A stretch of DNA of 64,000 bases. Origin: Sphingomonas swuensis. GTDB lineage: Bacteria > Pseudomonadota > Alphaproteobacteria > Sphingomonadales > Sphingomonadaceae. Under the pieces are notes generated by a model that saw only the letters and a list, made by a program, of their open reading frames with translations, did no database searches and had not been told where the DNA came from. Made by a program: the position numbers and the translations under genes. The stretch spans positions 62,001 to 126,000 of the forward strand of contig NZ_BAABBQ010000001.1 of the NCBI RefSeq assembly GCF_039538045.1, given 5' to 3'. Every line of letters starts with the position of its first letter. The stretch's first letter is position 1. Positions 31,133-40,557 of this stretch are shown here, in pieces.

Positions 31133-31187
31133 TTGCAGGCTGTTACCGGTCTGCAACATATTGCAGTGCAGCAACAATCTTGCTGCA
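31133..31187. repeat. Cluster of TTGCAG/CTGCAA repeats
   Basis: TTGCAG at 31133-31138 and 31161-31166, CTGCAA at 31151-31156, and a perfect 8-bp inverted repeat TGCAGCAA-CAATC-TTGCTGCA at 31167-31187. Copies alternate in direction within 55 bp between infC and the TonB receptor. They could be regulator half-sites for the receptor promoter or stem-loops at the infC 3' end. Confidence 0.45.
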
Positions 31188-31194
31188 ACGCACC

Positions 31195-31737
31195 CTACTT
31201 GGGCGCGAGCACCATCAGCATCTGCCGGCCTTCCATTCGCGGATGGGCCTCGATCTTCGCAATCTCAGAGACTTGCTCCGAAGCGCGCTGCAGGACCGCC
31301 ATGCCGAGCTGGCCATGGGCCATCTCGCGACCGCGAAAACGCATGGTGAGCTTCACCTTGTCGCCCTCGCCCAGGAACTCGACCACCTTCTTCATCTTGG
31401 TGTCGTAGTCATGGTCGTCGATGTTCGGACGCATCTTGATCTCCTTGATCTCCTGCGTCTTCTGCTTCTTGCGCTGCTCGTTGGCCTTCTTCTGGGCTTC
31501 GTACTTGAAGCGGCCGATATCGAGGAACTTGGCGACGGGCGGATCGGCGTTCGGGCTGATCTCGACGAGGTCGAGGCCGACACTTACGGCCTGCTCATAT
31601 GCTTCGCGCGTAAACATCACGCCAAGGTTCTCGCCATTTTCGTCGATCACCCGCACCTTCTGGCTCTGGATGAACTCGTTATAGCGGGGACCGGTCATCT
31701 GCGGCGGGGCCAGCGGGCGACGAAATGGCGGGGGTAT
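31195..31737 (-). CDS. infC: Translation initiation factor IF-3, probable AUA start
   Basis: About 180 residues. The N domain (GPRYNEFIQSQKVRVIDENG, GLDLVEISPNADPP, RFKYEAQKKANEQRKK) and C domain (KTQEIKEIKMRPNIDDHDYDTK, MRFRGREMAHGQLGM, HPRMEGRQMLMVLAPK) are complete. IF-3 binds the 30S subunit and rejects poor start codons. The frame is open to ATG 31770, but that ATG has no Shine-Dalgarno. A GGAG at 31749-31746 is followed after 8 nt by an in-frame ATA at 31737, giving the normal 180-residue length. infC in other bacteria uses AUU or other rare starts for self-regulation. ATG at about 31698 (MTGPRYNE) is a second alternative. Confidence 0.95.
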   Translation of the reverse strand: MPPPFRRPLAPPQMTGPRYNEFIQSQKVRVIDENGENLGVMFTREAYEQAVSVGLDLVEISPNADPPVAKFLDIGRFKYEAQKKANEQRKKQKTQEIKEIKMRPNIDDHDYDTKMKKVVEFLGEGDKVKLTMRFRGREMAHGQLGMAVLQRASEQVSEIAKIEAHPRMEGRQMLMVLAPK

Positions 31738-31807
31738 AGCGCAATCTCCATATGCAATTGTGGTGAGCATGGCAGCTAGGCGCTCGGACCTGCGCTGAAA
31801 AGGGGGC

Positions 31808-31829
31808 GGAGCCGGCAGGGCTCCTTTTT
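31808..31829 (+). terminator. Intrinsic-terminator-like hairpin with no plus-strand gene upstream
   Basis: GGAGCC-GGCAG-GGCTCC followed by TTTTT (31825-31829). On the plus strand this is a textbook short terminator, but no plus-strand gene ends here; infC lies upstream on the other strand. Read on the minus strand it sits in the infC leader and is followed by GCCCCCTTTT, so it could be an attenuator. Confidence 0.6.
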
Positions 31830-31912
31830 GTGCCAGCCTGTGGCGGAGTGGCGTCAGATACCCTCGCGTCCGCGCGACCGCGCCCTACATAGGAAGCAGG
31901 AGACGAACGACG

Positions 31913-32434
31913 ATGCTTGAAGTGCTTGGCGTCCTGCTGCTGATGTTCCTGCTGTTCGTGCTTGCCCTCGTATGGCTCGGCTTCAAGGTCGCGCGTCGGG
32001 TGATCGGCGTTTTCCAGGGAACGGCAGCGTTCTTCACGCCGTCCATGGCGGGCTTCAACGGAGTGCCCGATCCGCGCTGGTCACGGCTGTCGGCCCTGCT
32101 CGATCGACGGCAGCGCGAGCAGGCGCGGGTCGCACGGGAGCGGATCCGCGCCTTCCTGGCGGAGCGCAATTCGGCCGCGCTGACCCCGCACGAGGCGCAA
32201 CTGATGATCAGCTGCGAGAAGCGCGTGCCCGAACTGCTCGACACCTGCCTCGAGCGCTGCCGTACCGCGCGCACCGACGAGCGCTGCGACTATGCCGCGC
32301 CGACCCTCGAGCGGCTCGTCCGGATCGGCGAGGAAGCCGAGGCCGCACGGCGGGCCATCCGCGAGCGCGACGATCAGCAGCTCACCACCATGCACCATTA
32401 TTTCGATGCGGTGGCGACCCGCGAGCCGCGCTGA
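31913..32434 (+). CDS. Small membrane-anchored protein of unknown function
   Basis: 173 residues. The first 25 residues are one hydrophobic helix (LEVLGVLLLMFLLFVLALVWLGF) with a basic KVARR flank, so the N-terminus is anchored in the inner membrane and the rest is probably cytoplasmic. The body is helical and rich in Arg/Glu (DRRQREQARVARERIRAF, EEAEAARRAIRERDDQQ) with four cysteines around residues 101-123 (ISCEKR, DTCLERCRTA, ERCDY). No family recognised. GCAGGAGA precedes the ATG. It lies on the opposite strand between infC and thrS, and its stop abuts the thrS stop in TGATCA. Confidence 0.75.
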   Translation: MLEVLGVLLLMFLLFVLALVWLGFKVARRVIGVFQGTAAFFTPSMAGFNGVPDPRWSRLSALLDRRQREQARVARERIRAFLAERNSAALTPHEAQLMISCEKRVPELLDTCLERCRTARTDERCDYAAPTLERLVRIGEEAEAARRAIRERDDQQLTTMHHYFDAVATREPR

Positions 32435-34444
32435 TCAGCGAAGGTCGGGCGGCGTCGCCTCGTCGCGGAGCATGGCCATCGCCTCGTCGAGGCTCATCAC
32501 CTGCTGGCGCTCCTCCGAGCCGAGCCGCCGGATCGCAACGCTACCTTCCTCGGCCTCGCGCTTGCCGACGACCAGCAGCAGCGGGACCTTGGCGAGGCTG
32601 TGCTCGCGAACCTTGTAGTTGATCTTCTCGTTGCGCGTGTCGGCTTCAGCCCGGAAGCCCGCCGCCTGCAGCTTCGAGACCACCTCATTGGCATAATCGT
32701 CGGCGTCCGACACGATCGTCGCGACCACCGCCTGGGTGGGCGCGAGCCACACCGGGAAGCGGCCGGCATGATGCTCGATCAGGATCCCGATGAAGCGCTC
32801 GTAGCTGCCAAAGATCGCGCGGTGAAGCATGACCGGCCGATGCCGCTCGCCATCCTCGCCGACGAAGGTCGCATCGAGGCGGTCGGGGAGCACCCGGTCC
32901 GATTGGATGGTGCCGACCTGCCAAGTACGGCCGATTGCATCGGTCAGGTGCCACTCGAGCTTTGGCGCGTAGAAGGCCCCCTCGCCCGGCAGCTCTTCCC
33001 AGCCATATTCCGGCGTCGCCAACCCGGCCGCGGTGACGGCGTCGCGCAATTCGTTCTCGGCCTTGTCCCAGTCGGCATCCGAGCCGAACCGCTTCTCGGG
33101 ACGGAGCGCGAGCTTGATCGAATAGGTGAAGCCGAAGTCGCGGTAGATGGTGTCGGCCAGCGCGCAGAAGGCCTTCACCTCCTCGACCACCTGCTCCTCG
33201 GTGCAGAAGATGTGCGCGTCGTCCTGGGTGAACTGCCGGACCCGCATCAGGCCGTGCAACGCGCCGTGCGGCTCGTTGCGGTGGCAGCAGCCGTTTTCAT
33301 AGAGCCGTAGCGGCAGGTCGCGGTAGCTCTTGATACCCTGGCGGAAGATGAGGACGTGCGCCGGGCAATTCATCGGCTTGAGCGCCATCCAGCGCGCGTC
33401 GCCGCTGACCACCGGGCCCTCGTCCTCGGTGTTCGGAACCTCGTCGGGGATGACGAACATGTTCTCGCGATACTTGCCCCAGTGGCCGGACTGCTCCCAC
33501 TGGCGCGCGTCCATGATCTGCGGGGTCTTGACCTCGCGATAGCCCGCCGAGTCGATCTTGCGGCGCATGTAGGCCTCGAGCTCGCGGTACACGCGGAAGC
33601 CGTTGGGGTGCCAGAAGACCGAGCCGTGGGCTTCTTCCTGGAGGTGGAACAGGTCCATCTCCTTGGCCAGCCGCCGGTGGTCGCGCTTGGCAGCCTCCTC
33701 GAGCCGGGTGAGGTGCTCGGCGAGCTGCTTCTTGTTGAGCCAGGCGGTGCCGTAGACCCGCGAAAGCATCGGATTGGCGGGGTCACCACGCCAGTAGGCA
33801 CCCGACACGCGGGTCAGCTTGAACGCCTGCGGATCGAGCTTCCCGGTCGAGGCGAGGTGCGGCCCGCGGCACAGGTCCATCCAGGCGTCGTCGCCCTTGC
33901 CCGAGCGGTACATGGTGATGGTCTCGCCCGCGGGCAGCTCCATCACCCACTCGGCCTTGAAGCGCTCGCCGGTGCGGGCGAAATAGTCGCGCACGTCCTC
34001 GCGCGTCCACACTTCGCGGATCATCGGTTCGTCGGCCGCGATGACTTGGCGCATCGCCTCTTCGATCGCGGGAAGGTCCTCCTCGGTGAAGGGACCGCGG
34101 CCCTCGGCCGGAGCGAAGTCGTAGTAGAAGCCATCGTCGGTCGCCGGACCGAAGGTGATCTGCGTACCGGGAAAGAGCTTCTGCACGGCTTCGGCGAGGA
34201 CATGGGCGAAGTCGTGCCGGACCAGCTCGAGCGCATCCTTCTCGTCGCGCGCGGTGATCAGCGCGAGCTCGGAATCGCCCTCGAACGGGCGCATGATGTC
34301 GCGGACCTCGCCATCGACCCGCGCCGCGAGCGCGGCCTTGGCCAGACCCGGACCGATCGCCGCAGCCACGTCGGCAGGGGTCGATCCTTCGGGCATCTCC
34401 CGAACGGAGCCATCGGGAAGCGAGATTCGAAACATCCTGGACAT
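32435..34444 (-). CDS. thrS: Threonine--tRNA ligase
   Basis: 669 residues with the bacterial ThrRS layout: N-terminal TGS domain (about 1-65), editing domain with [16 protein letters not shown] (HxxxH-type) near residue 83, class II catalytic core containing [23 protein letters not shown] (zinc-binding Cys), [26 protein letters not shown] and [13 protein letters not shown], and the C-terminal anticodon domain ([16 protein letters not shown]). It charges tRNA-Thr and edits Ser-tRNA. ATG 34444 is supported by AAGGGG 6 nt upstream; further upstream codons are unconserved. In enterics infC follows directly; here an opposing gene is in between. Confidence 0.97.
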   Translation of the reverse strand: MSRMFRISLPDGSVREMPEGSTPADVAAAIGPGLAKAALAARVDGEVRDIMRPFEGDSELALITARDEKDALELVRHDFAHVLAEAVQKLFPGTQITFGPATDDGFYYDFAPAEGRGPFTEEDLPAIEEAMRQVIAADEPMIREVWTREDVRDYFARTGERFKAEWVMELPAGETITMYRSGKGDDAWMDLCRGPHLASTGKLDPQAFKLTRVSGAYWRGDPANPMLSRVYGTAWLNKKQLAEHLTRLEEAAKRDHRRLAKEMDLFHLQEEAHGSVFWHPNGFRVYRELEAYMRRKIDSAGYREVKTPQIMDARQWEQSGHWGKYRENMFVIPDEVPNTEDEGPVVSGDARWMALKPMNCPAHVLIFRQGIKSYRDLPLRLYENGCCHRNEPHGALHGLMRVRQFTQDDAHIFCTEEQVVEEVKAFCALADTIYRDFGFTYSIKLALRPEKRFGSDADWDKAENELRDAVTAAGLATPEYGWEELPGEGAFYAPKLEWHLTDAIGRTWQVGTIQSDRVLPDRLDATFVGEDGERHRPVMLHRAIFGSYERFIGILIEHHAGRFPVWLAPTQAVVATIVSDADDYANEVVSKLQAAGFRAEADTRNEKINYKVREHSLAKVPLLLVVGKREAEEGSVAIRRLGSEERQQVMSLDEAMAMLRDEATPPDLR

Positions 34445-34512
34445 GGCTCGCCCCTTAGCGGGTGCGGCAACGACTGTGCACCCCCCCCGCCGGACGAGCG
34501 GCCTGCGCACTA

Positions 34513-34671
34513 CTACTCGGCCGGATGCGGCGCCGAACCTGTCTGTAGTTGGAGCCAAGGCATCAGCATCCCGACCCGCTGCCGATATTCCTCATAGTCC
34601 GCGCCGAATACTCCGACGAGGTCACGCTCCTCGGCCCGGATGGCAAGCTCCCTTTCCGGGGAGGCCGCAGA
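34513..34671 (-). pseudogene. C-terminal remnant of an isoprenylcysteine methyltransferase-like membrane protein
   Basis: Between sufA and thrS, the minus strand is open for 52 codons after an in-frame TGA (34674-34672) and ends at TAG 34513-34515. It encodes ERELAIRAEERDLVGVFG then [16 protein letters not shown], the pattern that ends many small ICMT/PEMT-like methyltransferases (charged helix, FGxDYxxYxxxV, LxPW). There is no start codon, no Shine-Dalgarno and no transmembrane part; sufA occupies the place where these would be. I read it as a decayed or deleted gene. The family call rests on this short motif only. Confidence 0.55.
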
Positions 34672-34710
34672 TCAACATGATCCGACCTGCGTCAGAAGCT
34701 GGGTCGAAGC

Positions 34711-35073
34711 CTAGACCGTGAAGCTCTCGCCGCAGCCGCAGGCACCCTTGGCGTTGGGATTGGCGAAGGTGAAGCCGGCAGTGAAGTCGTCCTCCACCCA
34801 GTCCATCGTCGATCCGATGAGATAGAGGATCGAGCCACCGTCGACGTAGAAGGTCCCGCCGGAAGTCTCGATCTTCTCGTCGAACTTGTCTTCGGTGGTC
34901 ACGTAGTCGACCGAATAGGCAAGACCCGAGCAGCCGCGGCGCGGGGTCGACAGCTTGACGCCGATCGCGTCGGCGGGCGCCTGCGCCATGAGCTTGGCGA
35001 CGCGCTGCTCGGCGGCAGGCGTCAGCGTGATCGCGGCTGGGCGAGGGCGGCGGGTGGTGGTCGCCTGGCTCAT
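34711..35073 (-). CDS. sufA: A-type iron-sulfur carrier (SufA/HesB/IscA family)
   Basis: 120 residues. The three conserved cysteines are in TPRRGCSGLAY and KGACGCGESF, with the FVDGGSILYLIGSTMDWVED-like core between, so the protein should bind a [2Fe-2S] or [4Fe-4S] cluster and pass it to apo-enzymes. The N-terminal 18 residues (MSQATTTRRPRPAAITLTP) precede the usual family start. Last gene of the SUF operon; its ATG shares one base with the upstream TGA (TGATG), so it is translated by coupling. The frame upstream of 35073 is open but unconserved. Confidence 0.94.
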   Translation of the reverse strand: MSQATTTRRPRPAAITLTPAAEQRVAKLMAQAPADAIGVKLSTPRRGCSGLAYSVDYVTTEDKFDEKIETSGGTFYVDGGSILYLIGSTMDWVEDDFTAGFTFANPNAKGACGCGESFTV

Positions 35074-35543
35074 CACAGCATCCCCAGTTCGAGCCGGGCC
35101 TCGTCGCTCATCTTGGACGGATCCCAGGGCGGATCCCAGACGAGCTTGACCTCGGCATCGCGCACGCCGGGGACCGACAGCACCCGAAGCTCGACCTCGC
35201 CGGGCATGGACTCGGCCACCGGGCAATGCGGCGTGGTCAACGTCATCGTCACCACCGCGTCACCGTCGGCATCGACCGCAACGTCGTAGATCAGCCCGAG
35301 CTCGTAGATGTCGACCGGGATCTCGGGATCGTAGATGGTCTTGAGCGTCTCGACGATCGCCGCCTGCAGGTCGCCGCCGGGGCCGGCCGGGGACGCCTGC
35401 GCGGGCTGCTCGGCAAGGAAGCCGGCAAGATAGTCGCGCTTGCGTTCGAAGGTCTCGGCCGGCGTTTCCGCCTCGACCCGCGCCTTGGGCGGCGGACTGA
35501 CCGCTTCGACTTCCTCGATGTTGATCTTGCGTTCCTCGTTCAT
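35073..35543 (-). CDS. sufT: SUF-associated MIP18/DUF59 protein (SufT-like)
   Basis: 156 residues. The C-terminal 100 form a DUF59/MIP18 domain: ETLKTIYDPEIPVDIYELGLIYD, TLTTPHCPVAESMPGEV (the single conserved Cys in TPHCP) and KLVWDPPWDPSKMSDEARLELGM. The N-terminal 50 residues are Pro/Glu-rich and probably disordered, with an FERKRDYLAGFL helix. Relatives help mature Fe-S proteins under high demand. ATG 35543 overlaps the sufS stop by 4 nt. Position in the SUF operon supports the assignment. Confidence 0.92.
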   Translation of the reverse strand: MNEERKINIEEVEAVSPPPKARVEAETPAETFERKRDYLAGFLAEQPAQASPAGPGGDLQAAIVETLKTIYDPEIPVDIYELGLIYDVAVDADGDAVVTMTLTTPHCPVAESMPGEVELRVLSVPGVRDAEVKLVWDPPWDPSKMSDEARLELGML

Positions 35544-36730
35544 CCGAAGATCCGTTTCACTTTCCTGAGGCCCTCGACCAGAGCGGCGATGTCGCTGCTG
35601 TCGGAATGGGCGGCGAAGCTGGCGCGGCAGGTCGCCGGAACACCGAGCAGCTGCATCAACGGCTGCGCGCAATGGTGGCCGGCGCGGATCGCCACGCCTT
35701 CATCGTCTAAGATGGTGCCGACGTCGTGCGGATGCACCCCCTCGACTTCGAAACTGACGATCCCGGCGCTTTCCTCGGGCCCTAAGAGGCGGACGAAGCC
35801 AAGAGCGCGCAGCGCGTCGCGGCATTCGGCGACGAGGCGTGCCTCATGGGCGTGGATACGGTCGATCCCAATGCCCTCGACCCAATCGATCGCGGCGGCG
35901 AGCCCGATCCCGCCGACGATGTGCGGGGTGCCGGCCTCGAACCGCTGCGGCGGCGGCATGAAGGTGGTGCGCTCGAACGAGACGCTGTCGATCATCGCGC
36001 CGCCGCCCTGCCACGGCGGCATGCTCTCGAGCAGCGCCTTGCGCGCCCACAGCACGCCGATCCCGGTCGGCCCGTAGAGCTTGTGACCCGAGTAGGTGTA
36101 GATGTCAGCGCCGCTGGCAGCGACGTCGATGGCGACTCGCGGCGCGGCCTGGCACCCGTCGAGCAGCAGCAGCGCGCCCCTGGAGTGCGCGATCCGAGCC
36201 GCGCGTTCCACGTCGAGGATCGAGCCGAGCACGTTCGAAACATGCGCGAAGGAGACAAGGCGATGCTCGTCGCTGATCATCGCCTCGGCGGCGTCGAGGT
36301 CGATCCGGCCATCCGCGGTCAGCGGCACGACGTCGATCGCGTAGCCGGCGAGCTGCCAGGGCACGATATTGCTGTGATGCTCGAGCGCAGAAAGGAGGAC
36401 TCGACCCCTTCCCTCCTTCGGGAGCACCTGCGCGACGAGGTTGATCGCCTCGGTCGCGCCGCGGGTGAAGACGGTTTCCTCGGCCGCGCCGCCGATGAAG
36501 TTGCCGGCGCGGGCGCGGGCGGCCTCATAAGCCAGCGTCATGTCGGCGCTGCGCTGGTAGACGCCGCGATGCACCGAGGCATAGTCCCGCGCATAGGCCT
36601 GGGTGATCGCGTCGATCACCGCCCGAGGCTTCTGGGCGGAAACGGCGCTGTCGAGATAATGCCAGCCGGCGATTGCGGGAAATTGGTCGCGCACGTCGAG
36701 CGCCGCGCTGATCGGCGCCTGGACGTTCAC
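35540..36730 (-). CDS. sufS: Cysteine desulfurase SufS
   Basis: 396-residue class V aminotransferase-fold PLP enzyme that removes sulfur from cysteine for Fe-S assembly. The PLP lysine is in YTYSGHKLYGPTG; the HVSNVLGSILDV and LLLDGCQAAPRVAIDV segments hold PLP; the persulfide cysteine is in PATCRASFAAH near residue 364, in the RAGHHCAQPLM context that marks group II (SufS) desulfurases. Full length. Overlaps sufT by 4 nt and sufD by 4 nt. No sufE or sufU is seen in the operon, so its activator must be encoded elsewhere or replaced. Confidence 0.96.
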   Translation of the reverse strand: MNVQAPISAALDVRDQFPAIAGWHYLDSAVSAQKPRAVIDAITQAYARDYASVHRGVYQRSADMTLAYEAARARAGNFIGGAAEETVFTRGATEAINLVAQVLPKEGRGRVLLSALEHHSNIVPWQLAGYAIDVVPLTADGRIDLDAAEAMISDEHRLVSFAHVSNVLGSILDVERAARIAHSRGALLLLDGCQAAPRVAIDVAASGADIYTYSGHKLYGPTGIGVLWARKALLESMPPWQGGGAMIDSVSFERTTFMPPPQRFEAGTPHIVGGIGLAAAIDWVEGIGIDRIHAHEARLVAECRDALRALGFVRLLGPEESAGIVSFEVEGVHPHDVGTILDDEGVAIRAGHHCAQPLMQLLGVPATCRASFAAHSDSSDIAALVEGLRKVKRIFG

Positions 36731-37476
36731 CGCGCCACCTTGCGCAACAGGCGACGGGTTTCGGCGATCAACTCGTCGCGACGATCAGCGGGTGCTTCGT
36801 CCCACAGCTGCAGGACGAAACCCTCGAGCAGAAGCGCCTTGGCGCTAGCAGGGTCGAGCCCGCGCGACAGGGCGTAGAAGAGCTGGTCGGGATCGAGCTC
36901 GCCGACGGAGGCGCCATGGGCGCACTTCACGTCGTCGGCGTAGATCTCGAGCTCGGGCTTGCAGTTGGCGGTGGCGCCGCGGTCAAGCAGCATCGCCTTG
37001 ACCGACTGCTCGCCGTCCACCTTCTGCGCGTTGCGCGCGACCGCGACCTTGCCGAGGTAGGAGCCGGTCGAAGTCCCGGCGAGGACGCTTCGAACGACCT
37101 GGTTGGAGGTGCCGTTCGGCTCCTCATGACGGACGACGGTGACGATTTCCTGCGTCGCCTTGCCCCCAGCGATATTGGCGGCATGAAGCGCAAAATGCGC
37201 GCCGTCACGGACCGTCACGTCGACTTCGACCCTGCCATAGTCGGTCGCGCCATTGAGGACGAACAGCGACAGTGTGGCGCCGGGCTCCAGCACGATCTCG
37301 GCACGGTGGACCTCCACGCTGTCCTGATTGACGATCAGAACGTGGGCATCCTGTTCGCCGGCCGGAATGTCGATGCGGCGTGCGGGCGCGAGGCCGTGCC
37401 AGACGCGGTCGAGCGCCGCCAGGTCGGCGTAGCGATAGGCCTCGTCCTTGCGGGTCGGAAGAGTGGCGACGCTCAT
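36727..37476 (-). CDS. sufD: Fe-S cluster assembly scaffold subunit SufD
   Basis: 249 residues, shorter than many SufD proteins (about 420) because the N-terminal helical region is reduced, as is usual in sphingomonads. The start MSVATLPTRKDEAYRYADLAAL carries the DE(A/W)(K/R)Y motif; the beta-helix core (TLSLFVLNGATDYGRVEVDV, YLGKVAVARNAQKVDGEQSVKAMLLD) and C-terminal CAHGASVGELDPDQLFYALSRGL with the conserved His match the family. SufD joins SufB and SufC2 as the scaffold. Overlaps both neighbours by 4 nt. Confidence 0.94.
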   Translation of the reverse strand: MSVATLPTRKDEAYRYADLAALDRVWHGLAPARRIDIPAGEQDAHVLIVNQDSVEVHRAEIVLEPGATLSLFVLNGATDYGRVEVDVTVRDGAHFALHAANIAGGKATQEIVTVVRHEEPNGTSNQVVRSVLAGTSTGSYLGKVAVARNAQKVDGEQSVKAMLLDRGATANCKPELEIYADDVKCAHGASVGELDPDQLFYALSRGLDPASAKALLLEGFVLQLWDEAPADRRDELIAETRRLLRKVAR

Positions 37477-38213
37477 GCGACCTCGGCGTAGCCTCCGCGC
37501 TCAAGCTCATGCGCAAGCTCGGGACCGCCCGAACGGGTGATCTGGCCCGCGGTCAGGACGTGGACGCGGTCGGGCTGCACATAGTCGAGCAGGCGCTGAT
37601 AGTGGGTGATCAGCAGCACGCCCTTGTCGGGCGCGCGCATGATCCGGTTGATGCCGGCGCCGACGATCCGCAGCGCATCGATGTCGAGCCCGCTGTCGGT
37701 CTCGTCCAGCACCGCGAACTTGGGCCGCATGATGCCCATCTGGACCATCTCGGCGCGCTTCTTCTCGCCGCCCGAGAAGCCGACGTTGACCGGACGCTTG
37801 AGCATATCGACGTCCATACCCAGCTCGGCCGCTTCGGCCTTTGCGAGGCGGATGAACTCGGCGCCCGACAGCTCGGCCTCGCCGCGCGCGCGGCGCTGGG
37901 CGTTGAGGCTCTCGCGGATAAACTGCATCGAGGAAACGCCGGGGATCTCGACGGGATATTGAAAGCCGAGGAACAGCCCGGCGGCGGCGCGCTCGTGCGG
38001 CTCCTGCGCGAGAAGGTCGGTGCCGTCGAGCGTGACAGAACCGCCGGTGACCTCATAGCCCGGCCGTCCGCCCAGCACGTAAGCCAGCGTAGACTTGCCC
38101 GCTCCGTTTGGTCCCATGATCGCATGCACCTCGCCCGCCGGAACGGCGAGCGAAAGGCCGTTCAGGATCGGCTTGTCGGCGACGGTCGCCTGGAGGTTCT
38201 GAATGTCCAACAT
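37473..38213 (-). CDS. sufC: Fe-S cluster assembly ATPase SufC
   Basis: 246-residue ABC-type ATPase that powers the SufBCD scaffold. Walker A is GPNGAGKSTLAYVLGG near residue 32; the Q-loop is LGFQYPVEIPGV; the signature is NVGFSGGEKKRAEM; Walker B is FAVLDETDSGLDIDAL, with the SufC-type glutamate followed by TD; and the H-loop is LLITHYQRLLDYV. ATG 38213 shares its A with the TGA of the upstream unknown gene (TGATG). An open stretch upstream of it is unconserved. Confidence 0.97.
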   Translation of the reverse strand: MLDIQNLQATVADKPILNGLSLAVPAGEVHAIMGPNGAGKSTLAYVLGGRPGYEVTGGSVTLDGTDLLAQEPHERAAAGLFLGFQYPVEIPGVSSMQFIRESLNAQRRARGEAELSGAEFIRLAKAEAAELGMDVDMLKRPVNVGFSGGEKKRAEMVQMGIMRPKFAVLDETDSGLDIDALRIVGAGINRIMRAPDKGVLLITHYQRLLDYVQPDRVHVLTAGQITRSGGPELAHELERGGYAEVA

Positions 38214-38595
38214 CAGTTCTTTGGCTTTCCAGCGGGGCATGTCTGCAGAAATTGGTGGCGCATGGTGTCGATGGTCTCGCGACGGAGGCTCTCCAGCAGT
38301 CGCTCGTCGTTCAAGCTGCGCTGACGGTTCTCAGCCGCGGCCTCAGCCAACGATAAGTCCTGTTCGGCGGCGACCGACGGCTGTTGCCGCAAGGCCATTC
38401 GGCGCGCGACTAGATCGCGCCGTTGGGCGACAATTGCCTCCTGCTCGCGGAAGGTGGAGAGCATGAATTCACTACGTCGAGCCGCCTCCGCCGAGAAGGT
38501 CGGATTGGTCAGGCTGCGGTCGCAAGTTGCTACCGCCTTGCCAAGCATGTCGAGATCCGCGGCCGTCGTGGCCGACGCAAGAAGAAAGAGCGAAA

Positions 38596-38599
<4 letters not shown>
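38213..38599 (-). CDS. Unrecognised exported protein inside the SUF operon
   Basis: 128 residues: a short signal peptide ([16 protein letters not shown]), then a helical, Arg/Glu/Gln-rich body likely to form a coiled coil ([43 protein letters not shown]). Two cysteines (ATCDRS near residue 26, LQTCPAG near 121) could form a periplasmic disulfide. It lies between sufB and sufC and overlaps both (4 nt with sufB, 1 nt with sufC), so it must be made with them. I recognise no family. Since the SUF machine is cytoplasmic, an exported partner is unexpected. Confidence 0.8.
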
Positions 38600-40073
<1,474 letters not shown>

Positions 40074-40077
<4 letters not shown>

Positions 40078-40499
40078 GCGATTTCCATGCGGCGCTCGGA
40101 CGCCAATTGCTCAAGCGTGATACCGGCCAGCGCGTCGCGCACGGTCCGGCTGACAATATTCATGTGCGGCTTCAGGCGGCAGCGGCTGTCGAGTGCGCAG
40201 TCGCTGACTTCGTCCGACCCGCTGCACTGCGTCATCGCGATCGGCCCCTCGACCGCCTCGATGATGTCGGCGAGCGTGATCGTCGTGGCTTCGCGGGCGA
40301 GGACGAATCCCCCACCGACCCCGCGGCTGGTCTGCAGCAGGCCGGCCGTCGCGAGCTTGCCCAGCACCTTCTGGGCGGTCGGCAACGGAACCCCGGTCTC
40401 TGCCGCAAGCAGGGACGCGCTGAGCCGTTCGCCACCCGAGCGGGCGGCGGCAGCGGTCAGGATCACGACCGCATAGTCGGCAAGGTGGGTCAGTCGCAT
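40074..40499 (-). CDS. sufR: Rrf2-family SUF regulator (IscR/SufR type)
   Basis: 141 residues. The N-terminal winged helix ([50 protein letters not shown]) binds DNA. Three cysteines at residues 92, 101 and 107 ([17 protein letters not shown]) match the spacing that holds the [2Fe-2S] cluster in IscR. The protein should sense Fe-S status and set SUF operon output. It is the first gene of the operon, overlaps sufB by 4 nt, and has a palindrome 11-31 nt before its ATG, consistent with autoregulation. It is not the unrelated cyanobacterial SufR. Confidence 0.93.
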
Positions 40500-40509
40500 A
40501 ATGGAGTGT

Positions 40510-40530
40510 TCCGGTCCTATTTAGGCCGGA
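40510..40530. promoter_or_regulatory. Palindrome before sufR, candidate autoregulatory operator
   Basis: TCCGG-T-CCTA-TT-TAGG-CCGGA: nine paired bases per arm apart from one extra T, centred about 21 nt before the sufR ATG. A related half, CCGGTCCTG, recurs at 40547, 36 bp away. Position and symmetry suit a dimeric Rrf2 regulator acting on its own promoter. Confidence 0.6.
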
Positions 40531-40557
40531 GCACCCGATTCTACAACCGGTCCTGTC

